Positions 25,463 to 34,610 of a stretch of DNA of 64,000 nt are shown here, piece after piece (the first letter of the stretch is position 1; every line of letters starts with the position of its first letter). This DNA comes from Bryobacterales bacterium (GTDB taxonomy: Bacteria > Acidobacteriota > Terriglobia > Bryobacterales > Bryobacteraceae). The DNA is taken from the NCBI GenBank assembly GCA_020846745.1, contig JADLDI010000096.1:1-64000 (forward strand), given 5' to 3'. The position numbers and the translations under genes were made by a program. The notes below the pieces were generated by a model. That model was not told the DNA's origin and did no database searches. It saw nothing but the letters and a program-made list of their open reading frames with translations.

Positions 25463-26503
25463 CTATTTCTTATTCGGCACGTCCGGCGGAGGCGTGGCCA
25501 GTTGCGGACCCTTCGATTCCCCGTCGAATGTGACCGACGAGTCTGTGGTGGACATAGTCGACTCGGCCGTGAACTTGCGGTAGTTCTTGTAGGTGACCTC
25601 GTTGCGCGTACACGTCACAGACAGGCGCCCGCACGCCAGGTTTTCGGCTCGAGTGGGTAGCAGGTACTCGCCCTGGCCAATCTTCACCATGCCATAATCG
25701 ACGGTCATTTCCACAACGTCCATCGGGTAGCTTTCCGGGATCTGTCGGGCGATCATCTCAACCCGTAGCACGCGATCGGTTTGCTTATCGATCCAAACCG
25801 CACCCTTGTACGCCGGATACAACACCGGACCGCTGCCAAAGTCGATCTTCCAGTGCGAATTAGGCTGATCCACCACGTAGCTGAACTTCCGCGCCGGCCG
25901 TCCACCAACATCGGAATCGCCCAGTGGCTTGAAGCGCGCCGCCGTATTCGATGCCAGCACGTCGAGCGAGATGGTGGCGTACTCGCCCGTGGACCAAGTG
26001 CCGGTTTCCTGCGGGTTGCCGCTCTTCAGTACTTTCCCGTTCCGCTTAACGTTGCGATAGCTCTCTTTGCCATCGATGAACATCAGCTCGAGTTCGATGC
26101 GGTCTTGTAGTTTCCATTCGATATTCCGCCGGCCTTCGCCGGAGTAGCGGAACGTAACCTGCTGACAAAAGAAATTCGGCAATTGCTCAGAGAAGTTGAA
26201 AGCTACTTCGCGAGCCTTATCGATGGGGTCGATCGCGGCTACAGTCGCCGTCGTGCCAGTCGCCGGCGCATTGGCCGCCTCACTGGCTGAGGTGGTCGTC
26301 GCTGTCGTCCCTCCTCGGGTCTCGATTACACGGCCGTTCTCATCGGTGACGATTTCGCGAGGGATCGGGATGGGAGTGGATTCCGGGCGGGATTCGCCCC
26401 TAGGGTCCGTACCTTTCGGAACTCCACGCTTAATGCGCGGCGGGCCAGTGTCTTCCTGCGCGAACGTCAGCATGGCAGCCAGTAGCAATAGGAGGAGTCT
26501 CAT
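25463..26503 (-). CDS. Secreted acidobacterial protein of unknown function
   Basis: A 346-aa protein from ATG 26503 (GTG 26512 is an alternative nearer the AGGAG). It has a signal peptide (residues 1-16), then a low-complexity Pro/Thr/Ala/Ser region (about 20-90), then a beta-rich domain with segments LPNFFCQQVTFRYSGEG and GRPARKFSYVVDQ. The overall appearance recalls lipoprotein-carrier folds (LolA/LolB-like), but this is only an impression. The start overlaps the end of the tenA remnant by 4 nt (ATGA), so the two were once co-translated. Confidence 0.6.
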   Translation of the reverse strand: MRLLLLLLAAMLTFAQEDTGPPRIKRGVPKGTDPRGESRPESTPIPIPREIVTDENGRVIETRGGTTATTTSASEAANAPATGTTATVAAIDPIDKAREVAFNFSEQLPNFFCQQVTFRYSGEGRRNIEWKLQDRIELELMFIDGKESYRNVKRNGKVLKSGNPQETGTWSTGEYATISLDVLASNTAARFKPLGDSDVGGRPARKFSYVVDQPNSHWKIDFGSGPVLYPAYKGAVWIDKQTDRVLRVEMIARQIPESYPMDVVEMTVDYGMVKIGQGEYLLPTRAENLACGRLSVTCTRNEVTYKNYRKFTAESTMSTTDSSVTFDGESKGPQLATPPPDVPNKK

Positions 26504-26898
26504 GGCAGCCACTGCTCCTCTCGAAAAGCCATGTCCCAGAACAGGTACTCGTATCGGGAGCTGATAGTGAACAGTTCGATAAGGCGGGTCCGCTGCGCCG
26601 ACGTAGCGCGTTCACCCTCCCGATTCATCATCTCAAGAACTTGCCGAACCACCTAGCCGTACTCCTCTCCGGAATACTGGTCAATCCAGCGCTGATAGTC
26701 GGCATCGCGCGAGCCCCGGCGCTTTAGTTCCTTGCCGACTTCCCAGTAGATCCAATAACAGGGTAGTACCGCTGCCAGTCGCTCGGCAAACGATCCGCGG
26801 CTAGCGATGGCCAGCAAATGGTTGGTATAGGCGTAGTGTTGGTAAGCGGAGCGCCGCCCATAGCTGAAGCGGTGGTCGGCAACACACGCGCGTGCCAT
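26500..26898 (-). pseudogene. tenA: Broken tenA (thiaminase-II-like)
   Basis: The plus-strand complement reads YAYTNHLLAIASRGSFAERL, LPCYWIYWEVGKELKRRGS and RWIDQYSGEEYG, a clear TenA core. It then meets an in-frame TAG (26655-26653). The frame continues without shift for 50 more residues, VVRQVLEMMN through SSRYEYLFWDMAF, which is the normal TenA C terminus, to TGA 26502-26500. The N-terminal half of the family is missing upstream of about 26898. One nonsense codon plus loss of the 5' half makes this a pseudogene. TenA normally hydrolyses aminopyrimidines or thiamin for salvage. The rest of 26899-27007 shows nothing else. Confidence 0.75.
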
Positions 26899-27007
26899 TG
26901 GATGGTGGAATGAAAACTTATCGCTCGTTGGGCTCTCACGAATAACTCGGATGGGTCTTCTCCGGCCTCTTTGGATGGCAGCTTCATGCAGTTTCTGCTA
27001 AGTCAAT

Positions 27008-28429
27008 CTAAGCAAACGCCGCCTTGATCACCTTGCCGCCGAAGTCCGTCAGCTTCTCGTGCCGCCCATTGTGCAGGAACCACAGCTTGTGCTGGTCCAG
27101 CCCCAGCGCGTCGAGAATGGTCGCGTGGAAGTCGCGCATGTGCCACGGGTCGATCGCGTGTAAGCCGAAATCGTCGGTACCGCCGAGCGTCTGGCCGCCT
27201 TTGACGCCGCCGCCGGCAAACCACATCGTGAAGCCATACGGGTTGTGATCGCGGCCGTTGCCCGATTGCGACATCGGGAGCCTGCCAAACTCGCTGCCCC
27301 ACACGACCAGCGTCGAATCGAGCAATCCACGCGATTTCAGATCCTTCAACAGCGCCGCGATCGGTTTGTCCGTATGGCCGCACATTTTCGTGTGGTTCGC
27401 TTCCAACCCATCGTGTGCGTCCCACTGCATGCTCAGCGGACCGCCCCCGTGATACAACTGCACAAACCTTACGCCACGCTCCACAAACCGGCGCGCCAGC
27501 AGGCAGCGCGTGCCGAAGTCGGTGGTGTGCTTTTCGTCCATGCCGTAGAGCTTGCGCGTGGCTTCGGTCTCTTTCGACAGGTCCACCGCTTCGGGCGCAT
27601 GGCTCTGCATCCGGAACGCCAGCTCATACGAGCTAATCCGCGCCGCCATCTCCGTATCCCAATCCGGCGTGTCCAGGTCGTTCATCTTCTGCAGCAGGTC
27701 GAGCCGCGATTTCTGCCGATCCATTGAAACGCCCGGGGGCGGCTTTAAATGCAAGATCGGCGACGGTCCCGGTCGCAGCAGCGCGCCCTGGTACACAGCA
27801 GGCAGAAAACCGGAGCCCCACATCGGTGGACCGCCCTCGGGAGTGCCTTCCGCTTGCGGCATCACCACATAGGCCGGCAGATTTTCCGATTCGGAGCCCA
27901 GACCGTAAGTGACCCACGAACCGACCGATGGATAGCCCATCAGAATGCGGCCCGTCGTCACCTGGTACATCGCGGGCGCGTGCACGACGCTTTCCGTATG
28001 GAAGTTGCGGACGAAGCAGATGTCGTCCACCACTTCAGCGATGTTCGGGAACAGCGTCGATACATCCGCACCCGACTGGCCGTATTTCTTGAAGGTCCAC
28101 GGTGAAGGCAGAATCGGTGTGCTGCCGTCGGTGAATTGCGACTTCACCTGGCCAAACGATTCCGGCAGTTTCTGCCCGGCGTACTTCGCCAGCAGCGGCT
28201 TTGGATCAAAGGTATCAATCTGCGAAGGTCCCCCGACCATGAACATGAAGATGACCGATTTCGCCTTGCCTTCGAAGTGCCGCGGTTTCGGGGCCAATGG
28301 GTTCACCCGAGCCTTGGCCGCCGCGTCTCGCGCCAGCAGCCATTGGAGCGCCACTGCGCCAAATCCATTCGCGGACGCGCGCAAAACATCGCGGCGGGAA
28401 ACAGCGGGCCGGATGTGGTTAAGGAACAT
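27008..28429 (-). CDS. DUF1501 domain-containing protein (TAT-exported)
   Basis: A 473-aa protein with a twin-arginine signal ([12 protein letters not shown], residues 11-22). The DUF1501 body begins [20 protein letters not shown] near residue 60. [26 protein letters not shown] lies in the last third, with [15 protein letters not shown] beyond it; both are standard for the family, which shares the alkaline-phosphatase-like fold of sulfatases. It is the usual partner of DUF1549/DUF1553 proteins, and here it overlaps that gene by 11 nt. The pair is abundant in Planctomycetes and Acidobacteria and is thought to process external substrates, but the reaction is unproven. Confidence 0.9.
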   Translation of the reverse strand: MFLNHIRPAVSRRDVLRASANGFGAVALQWLLARDAAAKARVNPLAPKPRHFEGKAKSVIFMFMVGGPSQIDTFDPKPLLAKYAGQKLPESFGQVKSQFTDGSTPILPSPWTFKKYGQSGADVSTLFPNIAEVVDDICFVRNFHTESVVHAPAMYQVTTGRILMGYPSVGSWVTYGLGSESENLPAYVVMPQAEGTPEGGPPMWGSGFLPAVYQGALLRPGPSPILHLKPPPGVSMDRQKSRLDLLQKMNDLDTPDWDTEMAARISSYELAFRMQSHAPEAVDLSKETEATRKLYGMDEKHTTDFGTRCLLARRFVERGVRFVQLYHGGGPLSMQWDAHDGLEANHTKMCGHTDKPIAALLKDLKSRGLLDSTLVVWGSEFGRLPMSQSGNGRDHNPYGFTMWFAGGGVKGGQTLGGTDDFGLHAIDPWHMRDFHATILDALGLDQHKLWFLHNGRHEKLTDFGGKVIKAAFA

Positions 28430-30578
28430 AGACGAACTCGTTTCTATTCAGCAACGCCAGGCAGAAATCCTCGAGAGGTGAACCGGTTTGAAAGAACTCC
28501 TCGGCCATGGTCATTTCAGCCGGGCGCGGCGCGCGGGCCACGGCCAGCTTATACGCAAGGCTCACCGCGCAGCCGGTGTTGGCGCCGCATTCGGAAGTAA
28601 GGCGGGCGGCAAACGTCTTCGATTGCTGCTGCATAAAATCGCTATTCATCAGCGACAGCGCCTGCAGGGCGTGTGTGCTTGTTGGGCGGATCGGGCAGGA
28701 ACTCATCGTGTCCGGCTGGTCGAAGTTCGCGAGCATCGGCAATCGCACCGTGCGCTTGTTCAGCAGGTAGAGCGACCGCCGGTTGTGGTCGCGAACATCA
28801 AGGTTTACCGGCCACAAGTTGTCGGGTTCGCCTTCCGTAAAGATCAGGTCGTAGATTTCGCGCTCAATCGGCACGCGCACAGGCTTGCCGCCGATCTTGT
28901 CGTTCAATGCGCCGGAAACGGCAAGGACAGAATCGCGCAGGAACTCCGCTTCCAGACGGCGTTTGTTGGCGTGCCAGTAAAGCTTATTCTCCGGATCCGC
29001 CTCGCGCCCGGCTGCGTTCTCATCGGTCGATTGTTGATAAACGGACGACAGCAGGATCATGCGATCCATGGTCTTGACGCTCCAGCCCTTCGCCATGAAC
29101 TCCGTGGCCATCCAGTCGAGCAGTTTCTGATTCGTAGGCCGCGACCCGAGCAGTCCGTAATCGTTGGGCGTGCGCACAATGCCTGTACCCATGCGCAACT
29201 GCCAGATGCGATTCACCATTACGCGCGCGGTCAGCGGATGCGACGGGTCGGCAATCCAGGCGGCCAGCGCGGAACGCCGGCCCTGTGGTTCGTCGTTCAA
29301 CGCCGGATTGCTGATCACCCGCAGAAAGCCCGGGTGCACTTCGTCCAGCTTCATATTGTGGTTGCCCACTTTGAGGATGTGGACTGACGGGGGCTTCTCC
29401 ATGTTCACCACGGCATACGCGGTGGCCGGCGGTTCCGGGCGCTCATATTCCAGCCGGTGCATCTGCCGGCGCAGTTCCGCCCGGCGCACCTTATCGTCCG
29501 GAGTTAGCACCGCCAGCAGCTCATCCCACGGCACCTTTACCTGCGCTTCGGCTTCCTTGGCGAGGGTCTTCTGTTCCTCCGTCCGCCGATCTTTCGGCGT
29601 ATCGAGCGCAGCCTTATGCTTCTCGTCCAGCGTCTTTAGCTTCTCGGCGCGGATACGCTCGCGATATGGCTTCTCGATCGCGTCGATCTGCTTCTTCATC
29701 GGGGTCAGGCGCGTTTCAAACGCCTTCTTGGCTTCCTCGTAGCGGGCCTTCTCTTCTTCGCTCGCGATCGGGATCTCTTTGAATTCGGTGGCCGCGAGAA
29801 CAGCCTGCAAACGGTAATAATCGGCCTGCGGAATAGGGTCGAACTTGTGGTTGTGGCAGCGCGCGCAGTTTACCGTCAGGCCGAGCAGTGCCCCGCCCAC
29901 GGTGGCCGTCATTTCAGTAAGCACTTCCTGCCGCGTCATCTCCGGATCGGTATTGCCGCCGACGATGTGTTGCGGACCCATCCGATGGAACCCGGTCGCA
30001 ATCAGCGCTTCGGTATTGCCTGGATACAGTTCGTCGCCCGCGAGTTGCTCTTTTACAAAGCGATCGTAAGGCTTGTCACTGTTGAACGCCTTCACGACGT
30101 AGTCGCGATAGCGCCAAGCCCCCTTCCGCTCTCCGTCCGCTTCAAACCCGTTCGTGTCTGCATAACGCACTACGTCCAGCCACTTCTGCCCCCAGCGTTC
30201 ACCGTAGTGTTGTGACGACATCAGCCGGTCCACCAGGTTTTCGTAAGCCTTTGGCGACTTGTCGTTCAGGAACTCGTCAACCTGTGCGGGCGTCGGCGGA
30301 AGACCGGTCAGGTCCAGGTACAGCCGGCGCACCAGTTTCTCGTTGTCCAGCCGTGGCGAAGGCTGTAGGTTCTTTGCACGAAGACCTTCCAGGATGAACT
30401 GATCGATCGGGGTCTTCACCCACGGATCGCTGATTGCGGGCGGCTCCGGCCGAACCGGTTTTTGAAAGGCCCACCAGCCCTTGCGCGATGCCACCCATTG
30501 ATCGTCCTTATCGATCCAGGCCGAACCAATCGCGGCGACGGTAACAAAAGACACTAAGCACTTCTTGAGGCGCGACAT
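28419..30578 (-). CDS. DUF1549/DUF1553 protein (PSCyt2/PSD1)
   Basis: A 719-aa exported protein from ATG 30578; a TTG 15 nt upstream is less likely. It has a hydrophobic N terminus, then a DUF1549 domain (about residues 50-260) with [19 protein letters not shown] and [23 protein letters not shown] single haem-like [11 protein letters not shown] follows near residue 235. The DUF1553 domain lies at about 410-660, with [20 protein letters not shown]. Unlike many relatives there is no N-terminal PSCyt1 cytochrome domain. A TATAAT box lies 14 nt before the start. It is co-transcribed with DUF1501. Confidence 0.9.
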   Translation of the reverse strand: MSRLKKCLVSFVTVAAIGSAWIDKDDQWVASRKGWWAFQKPVRPEPPAISDPWVKTPIDQFILEGLRAKNLQPSPRLDNEKLVRRLYLDLTGLPPTPAQVDEFLNDKSPKAYENLVDRLMSSQHYGERWGQKWLDVVRYADTNGFEADGERKGAWRYRDYVVKAFNSDKPYDRFVKEQLAGDELYPGNTEALIATGFHRMGPQHIVGGNTDPEMTRQEVLTEMTATVGGALLGLTVNCARCHNHKFDPIPQADYYRLQAVLAATEFKEIPIASEEEKARYEEAKKAFETRLTPMKKQIDAIEKPYRERIRAEKLKTLDEKHKAALDTPKDRRTEEQKTLAKEAEAQVKVPWDELLAVLTPDDKVRRAELRRQMHRLEYERPEPPATAYAVVNMEKPPSVHILKVGNHNMKLDEVHPGFLRVISNPALNDEPQGRRSALAAWIADPSHPLTARVMVNRIWQLRMGTGIVRTPNDYGLLGSRPTNQKLLDWMATEFMAKGWSVKTMDRMILLSSVYQQSTDENAAGREADPENKLYWHANKRRLEAEFLRDSVLAVSGALNDKIGGKPVRVPIEREIYDLIFTEGEPDNLWPVNLDVRDHNRRSLYLLNKRTVRLPMLANFDQPDTMSSCPIRPTSTHALQALSLMNSDFMQQQSKTFAARLTSECGANTGCAVSLAYKLAVARAPRPAEMTMAEEFFQTGSPLEDFCLALLNRNEFVYVP

Positions 30579-30592
30579 GGGGTTCGCCCTCA

Positions 30593-30598
30593 ATTATA
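30593..30598 (-). promoter_or_regulatory. TATAAT box before the DUF1549/1553 gene
   Basis: A perfect TATAAT on the minus strand ends 14 nt before ATG 30578, with a GAGGG ribosome-binding site between. It suggests separate transcription of the DUF1549/1553-DUF1501 pair from the malate synthase gene upstream. Confidence 0.45.
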
Positions 30599-30615
30599 TT
30601 CCGAAGCAAAAGCTC

Positions 30616-32169
30616 TCAGTCGATGTGTTCGTAAGCCACCAAGGTCAGGAACTCGGTGAATTCGTTTTTGGTCATCATGTCCTGAAACAACTCCGCCGCC
30701 ATCTTCTTATTTGGCGTGCCGGGCTTCTCCGCCAGGTCCTTCTCAACCGCGGCCTTTACCAACTCCGGTGTCACCTGCCGTCCATCGCTTAGTTTTACGC
30801 GGTGTTTCACCCATTGCCACACTTGCGACCGTGAAATCTCGGCTGTCGCGGCGTCTTCCATCAAGTTGTAGATAGGCACGCAACCGTTGCCGTTCAGCCA
30901 CGCTTCCAGGTACTGGATGCCGACGTCGACATTGATCCGCAAGCCTTCTTCCGTAATCTCGCCCTGGTGCGGCCGAAGCAGGTCCGCTTGCGTCACCCTC
31001 ACGTCTTCACGCTTTACGTGGATCTGGTTCGGCATCGGCATGTACTCGTCGAATACCTGCTTGGCGATCGGCACCAAACCCGGGTGCGCCACCCACGTCC
31101 CGTCGTGACCGGCTTTGACCTCGCGCAACTTGTCGAGCCGCACTTTCTCAAGCGCTTTTTCATTCGCGGCCGGATCTCCCTTGATCGGGATCTGTGCCGC
31201 CATGCCGCCCATGGCATGAATCTCGCGTTTATGGCAGGTCTGGATCAGCAACCGTACATACGCATCGAGGAAGTCGCGATCCATCGTGACCTGCGCGCGG
31301 TTCGGCAGGATGAACTTGTCACTGCCGCCGAGCTTCTTGATGTAGCTGAATATGTAGTCCCAACGGCCGCAGTTGAGGCCCGCGGAATGGTCGCGAAGCT
31401 CCCACAGGATCTCGTGCATCTCGAACGCCGCGAGAATAGTTTCGATCAACACCGTGGCGCGGACCGAGCCCTGCGGAACCCCGCAGTAGTCCTGGGCGAA
31501 CACAAACACATCGTTCCAGAGCCGGGCTTCCAGGTGGCTTTCCATCTTCGGCAGATAGAAGTAAGGGCCAAAGCCGTTGGCCAACTGCGTCTTGGCGTTT
31601 GTGTAGAAGAACAGGCCGAAATCGAACAGCGAACCTGACATCGCCTCGCCATCCACCAAGGCGTGCTTCTCGCGTAAATGCCAGCCGCGCGGGCGCACCA
31701 GCAGCACCGCCGTCTTCTCGTTCAGCTTGTACGTTTTGCCTTCCGGACTGGTGAAACCGATCGTCCGGTTGATGGCATCGCGCACGTTCACCTGGCCCTG
31801 GATGGTGTTATCCCAGGTAGGCGCGTTGGCGTCTTCGAAGTCGGCCATAAACACGCTGGCGCCGCAGTTCAGCGCGTTGATCACCATCTTGCGCTCCACC
31901 GGACCTGTGATCTCCGTGCGGCGATCCATCAACGGCGCGGGGATCGGTGCAACCCGCCACTCGCTTTCGCGGATCTCTTTGGTGCTTTCAAGGAAATCGG
32001 GTAGTTTGCCCGCCTGCAGTTCCGCCAGCCGTTCGACGCGCTTCTGCAGCAGTTCCTTGCGGCGCCCATTAAACCGCTTGTGCAGTTCGATCAGAAACTG
32101 CCGTGCGCCGTCGCTTAATATCTCAGCCTGTTCAGGCGTGAGGGGACGTGTGATCTCAAGAGTCGCCAT
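30616..32169 (-). CDS. aceB: Malate synthase A
   Basis: A 517-aa protein from ATG 32169, of normal length for the A-type enzyme. It condenses glyoxylate with acetyl-CoA to malate in the glyoxylate shunt. Diagnostic segments include LVRPRGWHL with the catalytic Arg (about residue 170), FADFEDANAPTW-type metal and substrate region near 110, KMESHLEARLWNDVF near 205, and the signature LMEDAATAEISRSQVWQW near 435. The upstream extension overlaps the DUF1080 gene and was dropped. Isocitrate lyase is not adjacent. It lies 11 nt downstream of the DUF1080 gene on the same strand, so the two may be co-transcribed. Confidence 0.93.
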   Translation of the reverse strand: MATLEITRPLTPEQAEILSDGARQFLIELHKRFNGRRKELLQKRVERLAELQAGKLPDFLESTKEIRESEWRVAPIPAPLMDRRTEITGPVERKMVINALNCGASVFMADFEDANAPTWDNTIQGQVNVRDAINRTIGFTSPEGKTYKLNEKTAVLLVRPRGWHLREKHALVDGEAMSGSLFDFGLFFYTNAKTQLANGFGPYFYLPKMESHLEARLWNDVFVFAQDYCGVPQGSVRATVLIETILAAFEMHEILWELRDHSAGLNCGRWDYIFSYIKKLGGSDKFILPNRAQVTMDRDFLDAYVRLLIQTCHKREIHAMGGMAAQIPIKGDPAANEKALEKVRLDKLREVKAGHDGTWVAHPGLVPIAKQVFDEYMPMPNQIHVKREDVRVTQADLLRPHQGEITEEGLRINVDVGIQYLEAWLNGNGCVPIYNLMEDAATAEISRSQVWQWVKHRVKLSDGRQVTPELVKAAVEKDLAEKPGTPNKKMAAELFQDMMTKNEFTEFLTLVAYEHID

Positions 32170-32180
32170 CTGCCATGTAC

Positions 32181-32984
32181 CTATCGGTGCGAAACGTGCT
32201 TTTTGATGGGGCGCAGTTCTACTTTGCGTACGAACATCTCCGCGCCTTCGCTCTGGATCTGGATCTTGCCTTCCGTGTGATCGGAGTTGTAGCCGTAGTT
32301 CACCACCACGCCGTTCAGGATGTTCGTGACCGTGTCGCCGTCGCACACCACTTCGTGGACGTTCCATTCACCCGTCGGCTTCTCCACGTCTTTCGCCCCG
32401 CGAAAACCCAGCTTGTCCACCCACTTCGGGTCGCGGCCCCACCAGTTGAAGCGGCCGCTGTCTTTGGTCACCGGTTCGCCGCCCTTCTGCCAGAACATCT
32501 CGCGGCCTTCACGGCGGACATCGCAGGTCATCTTCGGCTTGTTCTTGCCGCCCACCAGGATGAAATCGCCTGTGCCGCCTTCGATAATCTGGCTTTCGAT
32601 CGACTCGAGCCAAGTCTTTCCATAAGCGCCATCCTCGCCCACCGCGTGCACCAGGATTCCGTTATCGCGTGTCTTATCCACGCGCGGCGCCCAGGTCTTG
32701 GTGCCCCACTTCCATTCGACAACCAGGTGATAGTCGCGGTATGCCTTGCGCGTGGCGATGCCGCCCCACTCTTCCCCCGAAATGCGGATCATCTTGTCCT
32801 GCACCGTGAAGACGTTCTTGGGGTCTTCGTATTTGTTCTCGCGCAGCCACTTGTACCAGCCATCAAGGTTCTTCCCGTTGAACAGGACAATCTTCTTGGT
32901 GACCTTAGTGGCGGGCGGATTCGCCTGTGGCGGTTGCGCGGCGAATGCACACAAAGAGAGCGCAATGAGTGATACCAGTTTCAT
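32181..32984 (-). CDS. Secreted DUF1080 protein
   Basis: A 267-aa protein with a signal peptide (residues 1-16) and one DUF1080 domain. The family pattern is clear: FNGKNLDGWYKW near residue 35, then DYHLVVEWKWGTKTWAPR, then DNGILVHAVGEDGAYGKTWLESIESQIIEGGTGDF. This concanavalin-like fold includes 3-keto-glucoside hydrolases, which work together with Gfo/Idh/MocA dehydrogenases such as those at 57.8-60.5 kb. Whether this member does so is inference. It is divergent from the cytochrome-TPR gene with a 36-nt gap. Confidence 0.88.
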   Translation of the reverse strand: MKLVSLIALSLCAFAAQPPQANPPATKVTKKIVLFNGKNLDGWYKWLRENKYEDPKNVFTVQDKMIRISGEEWGGIATRKAYRDYHLVVEWKWGTKTWAPRVDKTRDNGILVHAVGEDGAYGKTWLESIESQIIEGGTGDFILVGGKNKPKMTCDVRREGREMFWQKGGEPVTKDSGRFNWWGRDPKWVDKLGFRGAKDVEKPTGEWNVHEVVCDGDTVTNILNGVVVNYGYNSDHTEGKIQIQSEGAEMFVRKVELRPIKKHVSHR

Positions 32985-33020
32985 CGTCCAACCAAATTAA
33001 CACGCGACACAGGTGGTACC

Positions 33021-34610
33021 ATGCCCTCGATGCTGGCGGTTGTGGCGCTTGCTGCGTGCATGCCATGCCATGGCGCGATTGTCGAGTCTTACGCGAAGAC
33101 GGGCATGGGCCGGTCGTTCTACGCGCTGACGAACACCACCGTTATCGAAGACTTTTCGCGCGCTAACGCACTCGAACACAAGCCGTCCCAAAGCCGGTTC
33201 ACGATGTTCGAGCGCGATGGCCGCTATTACATGCGGCGCGACCATGCGCGTGCCGGCATGATCGAAAAAGAGATCCACTACGTAATGGGTTCGGGTAACC
33301 ACGCCCGCAGTTACGTGCACCGGACTCCGCAAGGCCGCCTGATTGCGCTGCCCGTGTCTTGGTATTCGTCGCCGCGGGGCGGCTATTGGCAGATGGCGCC
33401 AGGGTTCGACCGTCCGGACCACGTGCACTTCCGCCGCCGCATCGGCTACGACTGTTTCTTCTGTCATAGCGCCTATCCGAAGATCCCTGACACCGCCGAT
33501 CCGGCGGACGCGTCATACCTCGATCCGCTGCCGCAGGGGATCGACTGCTCGCGCTGCCACGGTGCTGTCGAAGAGCATCTGCGCAAGCCGGGCAGGGAAA
33601 CCATCTTCAATCCACGCCGCGTAACCGCCAACCGGCAACTCGAAGTTTGCCTGCAGTGTCACCTTGAGACCACATCGCAACCCCTGCCATTCGGCATGCG
33701 AAGGTTCGGCCGCCAGTTCTTCACCTACGACCCGCGCGAGCCGCTGGGCGATTACATGATCCACTTCGACCATGAAGACCGCCCGCCCTGGAACGAAAAG
33801 TTCGAGGTCGTGAGCGCGCCGTATCGCATGATGCAGTCCGCCTGCTTCCGCAAAAGCAACGGCCGGATGACGTGCATCACTTGCCACAACCCGCACGAGC
33901 GGCCCACGTCGTCGGATACAGCCTGCCGCAACTGCCACCAGAAAGCGCACCGCAACAAAGCCGAGGCGGCGCAGAACTGCGTTACCTGCCACATGGCGAA
34001 GCGGTCGCCGGAGGATGCGCGACTCACTACGTTTACAGACCATCGCATCGCCATCCGCCCGGACACGCGGCCAGGTCCAAGCCTGCCGGAGTATACGGGC
34101 AAGGTGCGCATCTACTGGCCGCCAGGCGACGAGGGCGGCGTTTATCGCGACATCGTCAACAAGCCCGATCCAAGGCGTCCGCTGCCGCGCGAGGCCGAAG
34201 CGATCCTGGTGATCGCCAATAAGGTTGGCGCCGCGGAACTGTATGAGGCTGTCACCCGTGCCGACCCGAAACTGCTGGGCGGCTGGCGCGGCCTGGCCCA
34301 TGCTCGGTTCCCGGACATGCGGCCAATTCAACTGGGCTTGGCGCGGTTTCCGCAAGATCCGTTTCTGCTCACACACCTGGGCGAAGCACTACGGGCAGCG
34401 GGGCGCATTGCAGACTCCGAACGGGCCTCACGCGCTGCGATCCTGGCCGATCCCGATCAGGCGGACGCTTATGTCAACCTTGGGGTGTTGCTCGCACAGC
34501 AGGGGCGCGTTGCGGAAGCCATCCGGCTATTCCAACAAGCCTGGGCCATCGACCCGCGCAGCAAGGCCGCGGAGTCAAACCTACAAGTCGTGTTACGGGC
34601 GCGCCAGTAA
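33021..34610 (+). CDS. Multihaem c-type cytochrome with C-terminal TPR repeats
   Basis: A 529-aa protein with seven CxxCH haem motifs: CMPCH, CFFCH, CSRCH, CLQCH, CITCH, CRNCH and CVTCH. The C-terminal part (about residues 400-529) has TPR-like repeats, including ADPDQADAYVNLGVLLAQQGRVAEAIRLFQ. The first haem motif begins at residue 13, inside what should be the signal peptide, followed by the usual IVESYAKTGMGRSF. The N terminus therefore looks shortened compared with relatives. It probably transfers electrons in the periplasm. The 3' end overlaps the convergent SGNH-TPR gene by 18 nt. Confidence 0.85.
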   Translation: MPSMLAVVALAACMPCHGAIVESYAKTGMGRSFYALTNTTVIEDFSRANALEHKPSQSRFTMFERDGRYYMRRDHARAGMIEKEIHYVMGSGNHARSYVHRTPQGRLIALPVSWYSSPRGGYWQMAPGFDRPDHVHFRRRIGYDCFFCHSAYPKIPDTADPADASYLDPLPQGIDCSRCHGAVEEHLRKPGRETIFNPRRVTANRQLEVCLQCHLETTSQPLPFGMRRFGRQFFTYDPREPLGDYMIHFDHEDRPPWNEKFEVVSAPYRMMQSACFRKSNGRMTCITCHNPHERPTSSDTACRNCHQKAHRNKAEAAQNCVTCHMAKRSPEDARLTTFTDHRIAIRPDTRPGPSLPEYTGKVRIYWPPGDEGGVYRDIVNKPDPRRPLPREAEAILVIANKVGAAELYEAVTRADPKLLGGWRGLAHARFPDMRPIQLGLARFPQDPFLLTHLGEALRAAGRIADSERASRAAILADPDQADAYVNLGVLLAQQGRVAEAIRLFQQAWAIDPRSKAAESNLQVVLRARQ

